From positions 3,596,001 to 3,660,000 of the forward strand of contig CM074695.1 in the NCBI GenBank assembly GCA_037367355.1: a DNA stretch of 64,000 nucleotides, written 5' to 3'. Position 1 is the stretch's first letter, and every line of letters starts with the position of its first letter. Below, piece by piece: positions 42,851 through 53,414 of the stretch. Origin of the DNA: Neoscytalidium dimidiatum (taxonomy: Eukaryota > Ascomycota > Dothideomycetes > Botryosphaeriales > Botryosphaeriaceae). The notes under the pieces were generated by a model, which made no database searches, was not told where the DNA came from, and saw only the letters and a list, made by a program, of their open reading frames with translations. The position numbers and the translations under genes were made by a program.

Positions 42851-45800
42851 TCACCATCCACCTCTAATCCTCTCCACACGCTTCGCGATGACCTTGTTCT
42901 TGCTGCTGCTGGCTGAGACAGCTCTTCTCACGGCCCAAGATCTCGTTAGCGACTGGAATGCTGTTATATCACAAACGAGCTTGCTGATACGCGCATCCAG
43001 GACGTTCCGCCAAGCTCTCTGGAGCACGATGGCTGCACCGACGACTCGCTCCCGCGTCTGAACCACGGTAGCGCAGTCAGCAGCAAGACGCATGAGAGCT
43101 ATGCGCTTCGAAGCCTCGCGGCGAGCCAGACGCAGGCGGTACCATCGCTGAAGGGTGAAAGCGGCACGGCGAGCGCGGCTGGCAGGGAGCAAGCGCGAGG
43201 CGAAGAAGGCAAGGGTTGTGGTGGTGAAGTCTTTGGAGGGGATCGGGCGCGTCGGTGCAGCCGAGGCCGAGGCGAACAGAGATACGAACGCGGAGCTGCA
43301 ACCGATTGATCTTAGTTTCGTGGGAAGGCTACATGTAGACGGATTTGAGGCTACCGGAAGATGGGCGACCGTGGAGGTATCCGGGAAGCAGGCGGTGTAT
43401 TCGTCCACGATGGCTTCAAGGATGCGGCCGTCGGCAAAGGAGGTCGTGAGATTGGCAACGCGCAAGCCGCGCAAGCGCGCGATGGCACGCGCCCAGTCAC
43501 GAAGGAGGGTCGTATGCCTTTCCAGACCCGAAAGCTCGTGGATTTCGGAGTCGTCTTCGCCGTCTGCGCCCTGGTAATCTTCGGACTGCTCAGTATAAAA
43601 CCGAATGCGGAAGCGGTTGGTCTCCTTCGCAAGCTCAGTCCAGTCGATCAGCGTCTCCAACCCCCATTTGCCGACGAGTGCCCAAAGAAATCCAAGTGTC
43701 TTCTCTCGATGGCCATCAACGATATCCTCCGCAGTGATGTCTTTGACCGCATGCTCAATGGCACCCCTCACACCTTCAAGAGCGCTCAGAGCAACCTGGA
43801 CGTTATATAGTTTCTGTGTGCGACCAACACAGGGGAATTTGAGGTGTTGAGAAAGAACCCAAGACCCCTTCTCTACTGGGTTGAAACAGCTCGTTAGCAG
43901 CTCTCCAGTTGGCATAGTCACCGTCACGTCCTTTTGAAGCGACAGCGTTGTCGGCGGGTAAAGAAGGAGCTCGACCAATCTAGTGAGCAGGACGCCATCT
44001 CGTAAATCCGTGGCCAGATTCGCAATATGGTATTTATACTCCTGTAATGGATACTGTACGTACAGTAAATGGTAGTCCAGGTGACCCAGTGGCCTAGAAA
44101 GGTCGCCAAGCGAAGGAAGGACCATGCTGGCAAGCTCCTGAAGAATAGCGTTCGAGGATTTGTGGGAAGAAGTAGGTTGGAAAAGAGGGATATTAACTAT
44201 GTTTTTGGCTTTGCTCATGTCCAGGAGCAGGATGAGCATGAGACTTCGCAGAGTCGTGCGACGCCATGACCACGATTGAGACCCGAAATCATCGCATTTA
44301 TCGCGGCCTCGTGCTATACTGGCGATGCTCCCGAAGCCAGTTTTAACTCGAACAGCGTCCTCGTTGTGGATGAGGAAGGTATCGAGGAATCCCTCAATGG
44401 CTTTCCTTTCAGCACGTTTCTGGCGTTGATCACGGTCGGTTGTGGCGGAACCGGAAGAGAGCCTCGAGGAGATTGGACATTCGCGCCCTACGATTGCCTC
44501 GGCAGCGGCCCTGAGCACGCATGGCTCGTAACTGTTCACAAACAAGTCGAGATACTTTCGACGAAGACCGACATCATCCTTGAGACGAAGGGCTTTTGCA
44601 AGGACGTCCTTTGGTATCCTAAGTGCGCCATAAAGAAGCGAGGCCTGTAAGCGCTTGTGCAAGAGAGAGATAGAGGCGTCCTGGTACACTACCAGTAGCT
44701 TTCTTCTAAGGGCACCTTCTTCGTCTTGCTTGCCTTGCAGAGTAAGATCCACGCAACGCAACAGCTTATTGGCTAACTGGGTTATTGAGATTTCCTGGTA
44801 GCTGAGCCAGCTGTCCTCGTAAAGCTCGGGCTTGTCAAGATCCTCAGGCAGTACGGGATACTTGTCGTTGCTTTGCGACGTCTGCGAGACTCTTGGAACA
44901 CGAAGGCTGGAGGGAGGTTTATCGGCACGGTTGCGACGCAAGACCTGTGGAGGTGATCTTGAGGTATGGAAGGGAGATGAAGAGTTAGAGGCTAAACGCG
45001 CCGTCTGACGTTTGGTGCCAGTTTCACGCAAGGGCTGTCTGGCAGTAGCGGCAGTTCGCGCGGTCCGGATGGCCTTCGAGGGAGAGCCGGCACCGTCTGA
45101 GCCCGTTCGCTTACGAGCAACGGCTGCTTTTGCAGCCGACGAGGCGGTGGAGGCGGTTGGACGAGAGCTGCTAGCCGAACGTACTTCCGGCCTTGCGGCG
45201 AGCTTCACGCGGGATTTCGGAACCGGCGCACGAGCAGCACTAGGGAGGGGATGTTTCGAGTCCTGCAGCGACATTCCTGGGGGAATGTTTTCCTTTCCGA
45301 GAGTTTTGCCAACGACGTCCTGAACGAACGACACTCCCTGCAGCGGGCGAGAAGAGTGCTGGAGCGGAGCACGCTTCGGAGCGGCAGCAAGGGACTTCCT
45401 GGGGGCATGGGTTTGCTTGATAGCAGGCAGTGGCTGATCAGATTCCTCTTCCGACAGCGTGACCAGGTCCAGGCCAAGGTCGGGGGATCTGGGCCGGCGA
45501 GCGGGATGAGGAAAGCAGCCAGGGTGGATGGTCATGATGGTGGTGTCGTCAGAGGGCACGTAGATGGTTCTCCGGCGCGGATCTTTCGCCAGCTCCGACC
45601 TCTTGCTCTTCCTCTGGACATGGTCGGCAGAAGCGACGGTCCTGTCGGCGAGCAGCGCGGACACACGTCGCCTCCGGGGCTGCAGCATGTCGTCGAGGCC
45701 GTCGTCCTGCGGGTTTGGGGCCAAAGAAATGGGGGTTCTTTGGGCAGGCTGGGCAAATATAGCACTTTTCCGGGGGGCGCGAGGTCTGCTGGCGGCAGGT

Positions 45801-46117
45801 GGCACAGGATTTGCTGCGACAGGCGGGGCCGGGAGCGTGGCGGCAGCAGCTGCAGCAGCAACGTCGTCGCGGTCGTCAACCCAGATTTGGGTGGCGGGGT
45901 CCCAGGGCTGGAGCTTCTTGTGGGTTGCGGGGCGCCAGCGCGGCTTGGAGAGGAGTTGGGGTTGGGCGAAGTCGGCGGTGTAATAACGTACGCTGGTGGT
46001 GATGGTGGTGGTGGAGTCACTGTGGGGACCGGCGCAATACGGCGCTGGGGCTGGGGCGAGGGCAGCCAACGCAAGCGGCGGCGGCGGGCACGGTGTGGTG
46101 TCTGGACGGCGCTTCAT
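42851..46117 (-). CDS. ASPM/abnormal-spindle-like protein with CH and IQ motifs
   Basis: A large protein related to the spindle-pole and microtubule minus-end factor ASPM. Single exon, 1,088 aa from this start. The first 430 residues or so are disordered, Pro/Ala/Arg-rich and basic. A helical region follows (ITQLANKLLRCVDLTL). Then come calponin-homology segments: ANLATDLRDGVLLTRLVELL and, further on, LLRDWARAIARLRGL with FADGRILEAIVDEY. The C-terminus has IQ-like helices, AFTLQRWYRLRLARREASKR and AIVLQRAWRNVLDARISK. The start is uncertain: in-frame Met codons also lie at 46,174, 46,189 and 46,198. I prefer 46,117 for its AAAATG context. It follows Mtq2 head-to-tail, with a CAT repeat between. 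Confidence 0.85.
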   Translation of the reverse strand: MKRRPDTTPCPPPPLALAALAPAPAPYCAGPHSDSTTTITTSVRYYTADFAQPQLLSKPRWRPATHKKLQPWDPATQIWVDDRDDVAAAAAAATLPAPPVAANPVPPAASRPRAPRKSAIFAQPAQRTPISLAPNPQDDGLDDMLQPRRRRVSALLADRTVASADHVQRKSKRSELAKDPRRRTIYVPSDDTTIMTIHPGCFPHPARRPRSPDLGLDLVTLSEEESDQPLPAIKQTHAPRKSLAAAPKRAPLQHSSRPLQGVSFVQDVVGKTLGKENIPPGMSLQDSKHPLPSAARAPVPKSRVKLAARPEVRSASSSRPTASTASSAAKAAVARKRTGSDGAGSPSKAIRTARTAATARQPLRETGTKRQTARLASNSSSPFHTSRSPPQVLRRNRADKPPSSLRVPRVSQTSQSNDKYPVLPEDLDKPELYEDSWLSYQEISITQLANKLLRCVDLTLQGKQDEEGALRRKLLVVYQDASISLLHKRLQASLLYGALRIPKDVLAKALRLKDDVGLRRKYLDLFVNSYEPCVLRAAAEAIVGRECPISSRLSSGSATTDRDQRQKRAERKAIEGFLDTFLIHNEDAVRVKTGFGSIASIARGRDKCDDFGSQSWSWRRTTLRSLMLILLLDMSKAKNIVNIPLFQPTSSHKSSNAILQELASMVLPSLGDLSRPLGHLDYHLLYVQYPLQEYKYHIANLATDLRDGVLLTRLVELLLYPPTTLSLQKDVTVTMPTGELLTSCFNPVEKGSWVLSQHLKFPCVGRTQKLYNVQVALSALEGVRGAIEHAVKDITAEDIVDGHREKTLGFLWALVGKWGLETLIDWTELAKETNRFRIRFYTEQSEDYQGADGEDDSEIHELSGLERHTTLLRDWARAIARLRGLRVANLTTSFADGRILEAIVDEYTACFPDTSTVAHLPVASNPSTCSLPTKLRSIGCSSAFVSLFASASAAPTRPIPSKDFTTTTLAFFASRLLPASRARRAAFTLQRWYRLRLARREASKRIALMRLAADCATVVQTRERVVGAAIVLQRAWRNVLDARISKLVCDITAFQSLTRSWAVRRAVSASSSKNKVIAKRVERIRGGW

Positions 46118-46263
46118 TTTGGCGTGGACGTGCTGCATCTGGGAGAAGAGCGGCGCGTGGTGTAGCGATGGCATGCGGTGCCAGGCCATGGACAGCATTC
46201 CAGCGCTCAGCCTTTGTTTCCTGCCCGCGTTGGCCCGACAACCACCACTCAAAGCACGCACCC

Positions 46264-46309
46264 ACATCATCACCATCATCACCATCATCATCATCATCAT
46301 CATCATCAC
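46264..46309. repeat. (CAT/CAC)n microsatellite
   Basis: An imperfect run of CAT and CAC units lies between Mtq2 and the ASPM-like gene. On the minus strand it reads as ATG units, producing a spurious string of in-frame Met codons upstream of the ASPM-like start. Confidence 0.9.
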
Positions 46310-46361
46310 TACTCCTGACGATACCCGACGCATGTAGAGACGATACAATACAGTACATGAT

Positions 46362-47129
46362 CTACTCGGCTGGCACTCGCACCCGGGCAATCCGCAGGAT
46401 CTGCAGCTTCTCCCATCCTGCCTGCTTGCCGCTGCTCCCCACCAAGTCGGCCGCCCAGTGGCTGCCCCAGGCGCGGATGCGCTGCTGCACCTGCAGCGGC
46501 TTGTTCTGCGCACACAGCAGGATGTACGCAACACCGCGCTCGGGGTGCAGCACGGTCGGCAGCTGTTCGAGAAGCCTGTCCGTCGTCTCCATGCCGTCGC
46601 GGCCGCCAGCGTAGGCCAGCTCCAGCAGGTACGAGTCCTGGTCGAACGAGGTGGTCTGCGAGTAGAGGTTGAAGCGGTCGTGCTTGGACCGGTCGGGCAG
46701 CGCGGGCGTGGGCACGTAGGGCGGATTGAAGACCAGCACGTCAACGGAGCCGGGGCGCAGCGAGGAGCTCAGGTCGGCATTGATCGAGTCGAGGAAGACG
46801 GAGCGCGCGCGCGAGGGCTGGTCGGCCAAGGCTGTGTGCACCGTCTGGGCCGTGGCGCGGCAAGCAAAGGCGCTGATGTCGACGGCCAGCGCCAGCCCGT
46901 CCGTCCGCCCCAGGATGCGTGCGGCATTGCGAGCGACAAAGGCGAGCACCACGCCCGACCCGCTGCCGACCTCGACCACCAGCGGCGCCGCTGTGTCGTG
47001 CCGGAAGCGCTGGGCGAGGAAGCGCTGCTCGGCCGCCGCCGACAGCGTGTCTAGCAGCAGGAACGAGTCCTCGGCCGGCTCGTAGACGCGATCGAACGAC
47101 ACGTGCGAGGTCGACGGCGTGGGCAGCAT
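46362..47129 (-). CDS. MTQ2: eRF1 methyltransferase catalytic subunit Mtq2
   Basis: A HemK-family SAM-dependent enzyme that, with Trm112, methylates the Gln of the GGQ motif in release factor eRF1. Single exon, 255 aa, close to the usual size. The N-terminus YEPAEDSFLLLDTL is the Mtq2 hallmark. The SAM site is VVEVGSGSGVV (about residues 50-60) and the catalytic NPPY is in FNPPYVPTP (about residue 135). Divergent from SDHAF3, it shares a 341-bp region. Confidence 0.93.
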   Translation of the reverse strand: MLPTPSTSHVSFDRVYEPAEDSFLLLDTLSAAAEQRFLAQRFRHDTAAPLVVEVGSGSGVVLAFVARNAARILGRTDGLALAVDISAFACRATAQTVHTALADQPSRARSVFLDSINADLSSSLRPGSVDVLVFNPPYVPTPALPDRSKHDRFNLYSQTTSFDQDSYLLELAYAGGRDGMETTDRLLEQLPTVLHPERGVAYILLCAQNKPLQVQQRIRAWGSHWAADLVGSSGKQAGWEKLQILRIARVRVPAE

Positions 47130-47470
47130 GGCGTGTGTGATGGGGGGCGAAGACGCTGACGTCGGCCACTGCGGTGCTGGAGGGAAGAGGGCGTGGGGGG
47201 AGGGGGGGGTTTTTTTTTTTTTTTTTCCCCTTAATCGAGCTCCGCACTGCCGCCGCTATGTGCAGTACATACGCCGCTGCCGTCGCGCATTCGACGCTGG
47301 TCCGCAGCCACCACTTGCTCCGTCCATCACTTTTCACGCAACCCTATGTAACCCGCCACTATCACCACCACTACCCTCACCACCCATCCCTCCGCTCTGT
47401 TACGGAATCCTTCTCCGCCCTCTGCGCTTTCCGTACAACTCCGCATCTTGTCTCTCTGCACCCACTCACC
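47130..47470. promoter_or_regulatory. Bidirectional promoter region MTQ2/SDHAF3
   Basis: 341 bp between divergent starts. It contains a G7T17-like homopolymer junction at about 47,203-47,226 on the MTQ2 side and a CACCACTACC-rich stretch on the SDHAF3 side. Poly(dT) tracts like this often keep promoters nucleosome-free (family knowledge; the role here is inferred). Confidence 0.5.
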
Positions 47471-47982
47471 ATGAGGGCCTCCCGCGTGTTGGCGATGGCT
47501 GAGGCCACTGCCGCCGGCGCCACCAAGCCGCTGCGCCCTGCTCCAATGGCTTTGCTGCCGCCAATTCCGCTATACCGTCGCATTCTCCGCGCCCATCGCC
47601 GCAAGCTGGATCCCCAGATGCGACTGCTCGGCGACGAGTACGTCAAAGCCGAGTTCCGCGCTCATAAGGACGTCGAGAATCCCATCCACATAGTACCGTC
47701 CCTCCGCTCGTGCGACACGCCCAAACAAATCACCGGCTGACCCGTTCCAGATTGGCTTCTTAACAGAGTGGCAGATGTACGCTCAGCAATTGGAGGGCGA
47801 CTCGTGGAGGGATGCTAAGATGGACAAGGCAAAGATAGATAAGATGAGCGGTTCGTCTGGCGCCTTGCCCGCCCATCTCCCGCCTCGCTGCTAATCCGCA
47901 CGCTCTTTCAGACGAGCAAATCGCCCAGCTGTACGGGCTCATGCAAGCCATTCGCAATCAGGACGCCGACGAGGACAAATGA
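47471..47982 (+). CDS. SDHAF3: Succinate dehydrogenase assembly factor 3 (Acn9, LYR protein)
   Basis: A mitochondrial matrix LYR-motif protein that helps the iron-sulfur subunit of succinate dehydrogenase mature. Three exons (47,471-47,692; 47,751-47,850; 47,912-47,982) give 130 aa. The LYR motif is residues 34-36 in [34 protein letters not shown] and, after intron 1, [14 protein letters not shown] are conserved across the family. A basic N-terminal extension (about 25 residues) is a likely presequence. Intron 2 uses a GTTCGT donor, as does the first P450 intron. Confidence 0.92.
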
Positions 47983-48245
47983 TCCAATGCGATTGACCCC
48001 CAAACCACATACACCGCCCCACCCAGATACCACCATCTACACTAGCTTGTCTGCAATCGCCAACCGCCGCTTTGTAAAGCAAATTGCCACGCACTGGCCC
48101 GCCCGCGTCGCGTGGCCTTTGATCGCAGCTCGTGACGCCCTTCCGCGAGCCCCGAGCTCGCTGCTCCGACCAAGAATTAAAGGACACGACACAGCGATCC
48201 TGCTCACTCGTCAGCCCTTCGTGTTTGCTCCACCTCCTCACCACC

Positions 48246-48554
48246 ATGTGTCGAACCGACTTGTATCAGTCCTCCTTGTGCGAGCACTGTTGGCTGCAAC
48301 TTGTGGAACAGTGCAGCTCCGACCGCGATCTCACGAATTGCTGCCAGTATCAGAACAACACGGTGAATACGGTCAATCGGTTGCCCCCTCATCGTCGGAA
48401 GCTCGTCACTCGCCTGTGCCCTGAATGCCTCTACGGAGCGCACTACTCGCGTCGAGTTTACCTTATGGTCTACGGCATCCGCCATGGCATCAAATTCGGT
48501 TCCGGTCCTTCACACGTCGATCCTGGATGCGACTGCTTCTGTTCCGTCATGTGA
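48246..48554 (+). CDS. Small cysteine-rich protein with CaaX-like C-terminus
   Basis: A 102-aa single-exon frame starting in a good context (CACCATGTG). It has many cysteines in paired arrangements: CEHCW near residue 12, then CC, CPEC in the middle and CDCFCSVM at the end. The pairs could bind zinc. The final four residues CSVM fit a CaaX farnesylation box. There is no signal peptide, so it is not a typical secreted effector. I do not recognise the family. Coding status is inferred from the ordered Cys pattern and the start context. It lies 263 bp after SDHAF3 on the same strand. Confidence 0.6.
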   Translation: MCRTDLYQSSLCEHCWLQLVEQCSSDRDLTNCCQYQNNTVNTVNRLPPHRRKLVTRLCPECLYGAHYSRRVYLMVYGIRHGIKFGSGPSHVDPGCDCFCSVM

Positions 48555-49422
48555 AGCTGAAACAGTTGCACTAGGCTGCGAACAAAGCCGGGAAGCAGGC
48601 GAGTGAAGATGCATGTGTAGGAATTTGTATGGACTGCCTCAATCTCAACTTCTCAACATGTTAAGAAAAGTTGCTCGCTAGATCTGCGACATGCAGACAC
48701 CCATCCGTGTATGCTTGCACCTTTTGAGGGGTTTCTAGTCAAATCAGGCTTCATATTGCTTGAACGGAGGGCCGACTGGGGGTTTCCGCTTTTTGGAGGG
48801 AAATGGGTATGGCTGCTGCCTCGGTTTCCACGTTGCAACTGGTGGAGCCACTATGATGCACGCAAGACCCAGATGCTTGACAGTGGCCTGCGTGGAAGAT
48901 ATCACTACAATGGCTTATTCATTTCAAGATTCCCCACCAGAGCATGCGATACACAGTACGAGCCGCAGAGATTTGGGCCATTATACCATAATCACTATCT
49001 CGCGTCTATCGACGAGAACTAATGCCGCATCGTCTCCGAGTTCCCAAATGTGTGAAGTTGGCTAGCTGGACAATCGTTTCCACGGGCCAAAAACGCGGTA
49101 CTATCTCTTGGAGCTTGAGTGGCCAACGGAAAGCAGGGAAAACGATGATTTGCACGCCTCAGCCTGAATCGCCCAGCATACGGAGTCCCATGCGGCGATC
49201 TTCAACCCCACGTGGCAGGCGATGATGATGCAGCTCACTGACTCAGGTTACGACCAGGTAGCGCTTACTGCTCACCTCATGCTCCGCTTCGGAACAATCA
49301 CATGCAACTCTGACGACTATGCGCTCGTAATTCCCTCCAAACACCGCCTTTCATTCTCCTTTTCCCCATTCTGTATCTAACAAGTGTTGATCGCTGCCGT
49401 TCACATCCACAGCCGGCTCAAA
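48555..49422. other. Intergenic region
   Basis: 869 bp with only short, unrecognisable frames. No gene is supported. Confidence 0.5.
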
Positions 49423-50110
49423 ATGTCGAACACGTTCCGCTCCGCGCGCCTCTTTTACCGCACAGTGGAAGAGGACGACAGGGATCTGATACTTTCTGTT
49501 CGAATCTGATCCCACAATCAGTAAAAATTCTAAAGTCGACCTCTTGCAACCAACCAGCAGGCGAGATGTTACGACCCTTATCTACTTCATGCAGGAGACT
49601 GCCCTCTTCGGTGTGATCATCTGCTTGCAACTGTCATCCTGTTAGACTCCGTCCTCGTCATCCGACACGGATACGGCAGCTCCAGCAACAACAGCCGCAA
49701 CCAGGCGCCGCTACGGCAGCCGGAACAGCCGCACCAACGGTCGAAAAAAATCATGCTGATCGGCTACATCAGCCTGTCGCACGAGCTTGGCCCGGCGAAC
49801 CGGCAACATCGCAGCGCGGCTGTTAGTATCAGCATAGCTCCCGACTTCCAGGGCCAGGGCTACGGAACCGAGGCCATCAACTGGGGCCCTGGATTGGGCC
49901 TTTGACATCGTCGGACTGCACCGCGTCGCCATCGCAGGCTTCGCGTACAACGAGGGCGCTTGCCGCTTGTACTGTACAAACGCCTGGGCTTCACGTTCGA
50001 GAGTCGCAGGCGGGGGGGGGGCCTTGTGGTTCTGTGGACGATTTCAGGACATACTGTTTTCCTCCATGCTAAGACACGAGGGGGAAGAGAGGAGGAGGGG
50101 GACCAGGTGA
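49423..50110 (+). pseudogene. Decayed GNAT-family N-acetyltransferase
   Basis: Pieces of a fungal GNAT protein follow in order but in different frames. They start with MSNTFRSARLFYRTVEEDD, then FESDPTISKN, then IGYISLSHELG...SISIAPDFQGQGYGTEAIN (the acetyl-CoA loop is QGQGYG). After that come ALDWAFDIVGLHRVAIAGF, AYNEGACRLY, and KRLGFTFESRRR. Breaks are a frameshift near 49,500, an in-frame TAG at 49,643, shifts at an A7 run near 49,750, near 49,885 and near 49,972, and a G10 run near 50,015. Two breaks sit at homopolymers, so some may be sequencing errors. The TAG and the other shifts argue for a true pseudogene. Introns do not explain the pattern well. Confidence 0.75.
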
Positions 50111-50973
50111 TCGTGGCAGAAGAGCATGATGCGCTGGGAGGAGAAGTTTGCAGAGTGGCGTTAGAGCGGGTGACGTTCGTTGCATCGAAATCCCGCTATG
50201 TCTTGTAATTATGCTGTTCTGTGCTTACCAGCGAAGGGCAGAACGTGCAAAAGTCGCTGGCAAGTGGACCGAGACTATGTATGTACCATCAAAGGGAAAT
50301 GCCAATTTGCCGCTCTTAGTAAAAGTCAATCCCCCAAGGCTGGCATTCGCCCGGGGCCGGCTGTTTCGCCCCGGCGGCACGATTTCCTGATCGGGATAAC
50401 AAGGAGAACCAACATCGAACGTCTGATCGATTTGCCTTTTCGCCTTAGATCAACTCCAGTATTTGCGCCGAATGTGTCAAAAAAAGTTTGAGGCTTGAAA
50501 ATATGTGGGAGCACTAACGGGAGAGCTCTCTTTAACCGCCGCGTGAAGGATGACGTTCGATCCCAGCTTAATCACGACCTTTGTCGCGCCCAATTCCCCA
50601 TTCAGAGCGAATTTGGCGAAGAAGCAGAACGGGCAACGAACGGGTTCGGTCTTCAGAGAACTTGTATCAGCCTGGCCATCGCTCAGGCAGTGAAAGAAGT
50701 GGGTCGGGTGCACATATTCGAAGGTACCAGTGGTTCAACTTCGTGTGTGTACCGTCGCTTGATGCAGTATGTATGAATTCGACTTCGTGGCAGCTGAGCA
50801 GTTGCTCTCACGCGTCTGCGATTGTATTGTTCTACTTGAAATTCATATTGGTATCCACATTCTTGAAAAGAAAGCATCATCGCGTATACTTGTGTGCGAC
50901 GCGAGAACACGAGACCATTTTTGTACATCACATGTCTCGGTAAGAAAATTAATCCCGACTCCGTGATCAATAT
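50111..50973. other. Intergenic region
   Basis: About 860 bp between the GNAT remnant and the dioxygenase 3' end. It has short frames only and no recognised feature. Confidence 0.5.
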
Positions 50974-52379
50974 CTACTCGGCATCGTCAGGCGCCCTTGG
51001 CGGGGTGTTGTTGACCTGGATGCCGCCACGCTTCTTCTCATTTGAGTCATGGAATGGCAAGCGCCAGCCGCCCTCACTCTCAGGCGTACTGAGCCAGAGG
51101 CGTAGAAGGTGCCGGCGAGGTGCCGGCGGAGGGTAGTCCTTGTAGGCAGTGCGGGCGTGCAGGACGTGCTCGTTGGACAAGAATTGAATGTCGCCAATCT
51201 CGAGGATCATGTGCAGGGACAGACGCAGGCAGGTGTCTTCGAGAACCTTTATAGCTTCCTGCTGGGCTTCAGAAAGCGGAGGGATGAGGCCCTTGTCGGA
51301 GAATCGGGTGAGCGAGCGGACGTAGTAAGGGTCCCATCTAGTTGAAGCCATTGTCAGTGCGAAATTCTTCTTGCACTCTCATTCATCCACGTGAAGGGCC
51401 AAACGCACTTTGAGTAAACTCTAGGGTTCTCGCCAGTCTCCAGATAGAAGATACTAGTCCGGATCCACTCCTCTTCTCCAACGCTCGTCTCACCCTTACG
51501 ATCGAAGTACCAGATCGGCTCGGTCAGAAGCCTCGCAACATCGGGACGCTCCTTCTGCAGTGTATTCCACACATGGTGAGAAGAGACAAGATCCGACTCG
51601 CCACCCTCAAGGGCGCGCGCAATGCAAAGCAGGCCGACAATGTCAGAATCGTCGGCGTGGAAGAATTGACTATGAGAGCAGTCAATTACCAGACTGCTAG
51701 GATAATAGCCCCCAGAACCCTGTGGCTGATGAATGAAACATACCGGGCATTTGTCCTGTAGATACGGACAGAGTCGATCTGAGTAGGGTCGTCACCAACA
51801 TCCTTAACGTGGCCGAGAACATGGCCACGGCCGTTCTGAGAGACGAAGTATCCGAGATAGGTGCCGAGACCCATATATGCGACAGCAGACTTGTGGACGC
51901 CCCACTTCTGGACAGGGAAGCCCTTGAAGAGGATGAAACCCTTTCCATTGAGCAGCTCATTGCGCAGAGCCGTCATTCTCTTGGAGAGCTCGGGAAGCGG
52001 GAAGAGATCCTGAGCACTTGTTAGCACTGGGAGGTCAACCACAAGCAGGCTGACGTACCTTGGAGATGGCAGTAAGAGGGTGGCCGGCCTCGATGAAGGC
52101 ATCGGCGGCCTTGTCGAGCTCAGCGATCTCATCCTCGCTGAAAGGGTGAGTCCAGCGCTCGGGGTTGTTTCTGTAGTCCTCAGCCTTCCATACTGTCGGG
52201 CCCACAATCTCCTTGGGGAAATCCTCGTAGGGACGCAGGAGGTCGTAGAGGGGAGGGTGCTGGCCGGAGGTCTTGATCCCGTCAGGAAAAATGTTGGTGT
52301 CGACCGGGGCGCGATCGACCTTGGAGGGGTTCGGGTGCGGGGCCTGAGGGGCAGACTCAGCGACGGGACCGGGGGCCAT
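50974..52379 (-). CDS. TauD/TfdA-type Fe(II)/2-oxoglutarate dioxygenase
   Basis: A non-heme iron oxygenase of the taurine/2,4-D dioxygenase fold, which hydroxylates small acids or sulfonates using 2-oxoglutarate. Four exons (52,379-52,059; 52,009-51,744; 51,669-51,409; 51,337-50,974) give 403 aa. The iron site shows H200-x-D202 in FFHADDSDIVG and a distal His around 343 in EHVLHARTAY. An Arg-rich end (PRRHLLRLWLS) is expected to bind 2-oxoglutarate. Junctions restore AISK|DLFPLP, TNAR|QFFHADD and VYSK|WDPYYV. The sulfonate or other substrate cannot be read from sequence. There is no clear pathway partner next to it. Confidence 0.9.
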
Positions 52380-53414
52380 TGTGCAAGAGTGGGAGTAGCA
52401 ATTGAATGGTAAGTGAAGCGAGGAGGGGCAGAGGGGCGGATCTATTTAAGTGACAACAGAAAGAAGAAGGCGAGCGAAAATCGGACAGCCGGGAATTTTT
52501 CAGTGGTACTATTGTTGCATGACGATTGCGGCATTGCGTAAGATAAGCCGTGATGGGGGCAGATGCGGCCATATTCCTCATTGCAGGGCCAATCTTGCGT
52601 GATAGGTGCCGTCGAGCACGATATCGCCCGTTGGCCAAATGCAGCCGACCGATCGTTGCGGGGTTCGGCCAAGCCGCGCCTTGCCGGCGGGGCCACTGCC
52701 AAGCCGCTCCGCTCCGCCGTCATCGAGACATGACAGTGTGGCGTCGCCTCCCTGGGTATACGTGCTGTCCTGTCCGCTCGCGTCCAGGCCGTCGAATCTG
52801 TGTGCTTGGCCTCTTTTGGTCATGTTGCCGCCAACGAGCCAACGAGGCGCGCTGGCCTGGTTCGAAAGCCGTCGTGAGAACGGCAGCATCTCCCGTCTTT
52901 CCGAGTCGTCCGACCAGCCGCGCTCGAAAGCTCGGGGCGTGCTGGCTGATTTGCGGAATCAAAGCTGCTGCAGGTTCGTCCTGTCCAGAACCTTGTCAAT
53001 ACAGCTGCAGCCAACGCAAAACATATGGCAAACGAGACGATTTGCACCATGTCTGAAGACCGAAAATCTTGTGGGATAACGAGAATTTGTGTTTGAGAAA
53101 CTGACTCCGGAGGGCTGCAGCATTCCATTGCTTTGCAAGTCAGTCGCCCCATTTGCCTGTACTCCACGACCATTTTCTCCCCCCAAATGCAATGCCCTGT
53201 GCCACCCCATATCCGATTACTGTGCAACAGTCACTTGTCGTGGTAGGCCCTCCTGTCTGGTATTTCGACTTGTTGACGGCCAATTAGTTGGTTCCGCTTG
53301 CTCGTTCAAGTTGTTCCCCCTCGCTTCCAGTGATTCCGTGTCCCGCAATTCCCACCATACTTGTAACGCAGGCCTCACCCATTCGTCAGCCAAACCCTAC
53401 CTCTAAGAGGAGGC
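52380..53414. other. Intergenic region
   Basis: This is the promoter side of the dioxygenase gene and the 3' flank of SMD1. Frames up to 168 codons exist on both strands because the sequence is GC-rich. None shows a domain or a consistent splice pattern. Confidence 0.5.

Noticed and set aside
46118..46744. N-terminal extension of the ASPM-like frame up to 46,744
   Set aside because: The extension runs antiparallel-frame through the MTQ2 gene and through a CAT microsatellite that reads as repeated Met. It is arginine/serine/threonine shadow sequence, so the gene was started after MTQ2.
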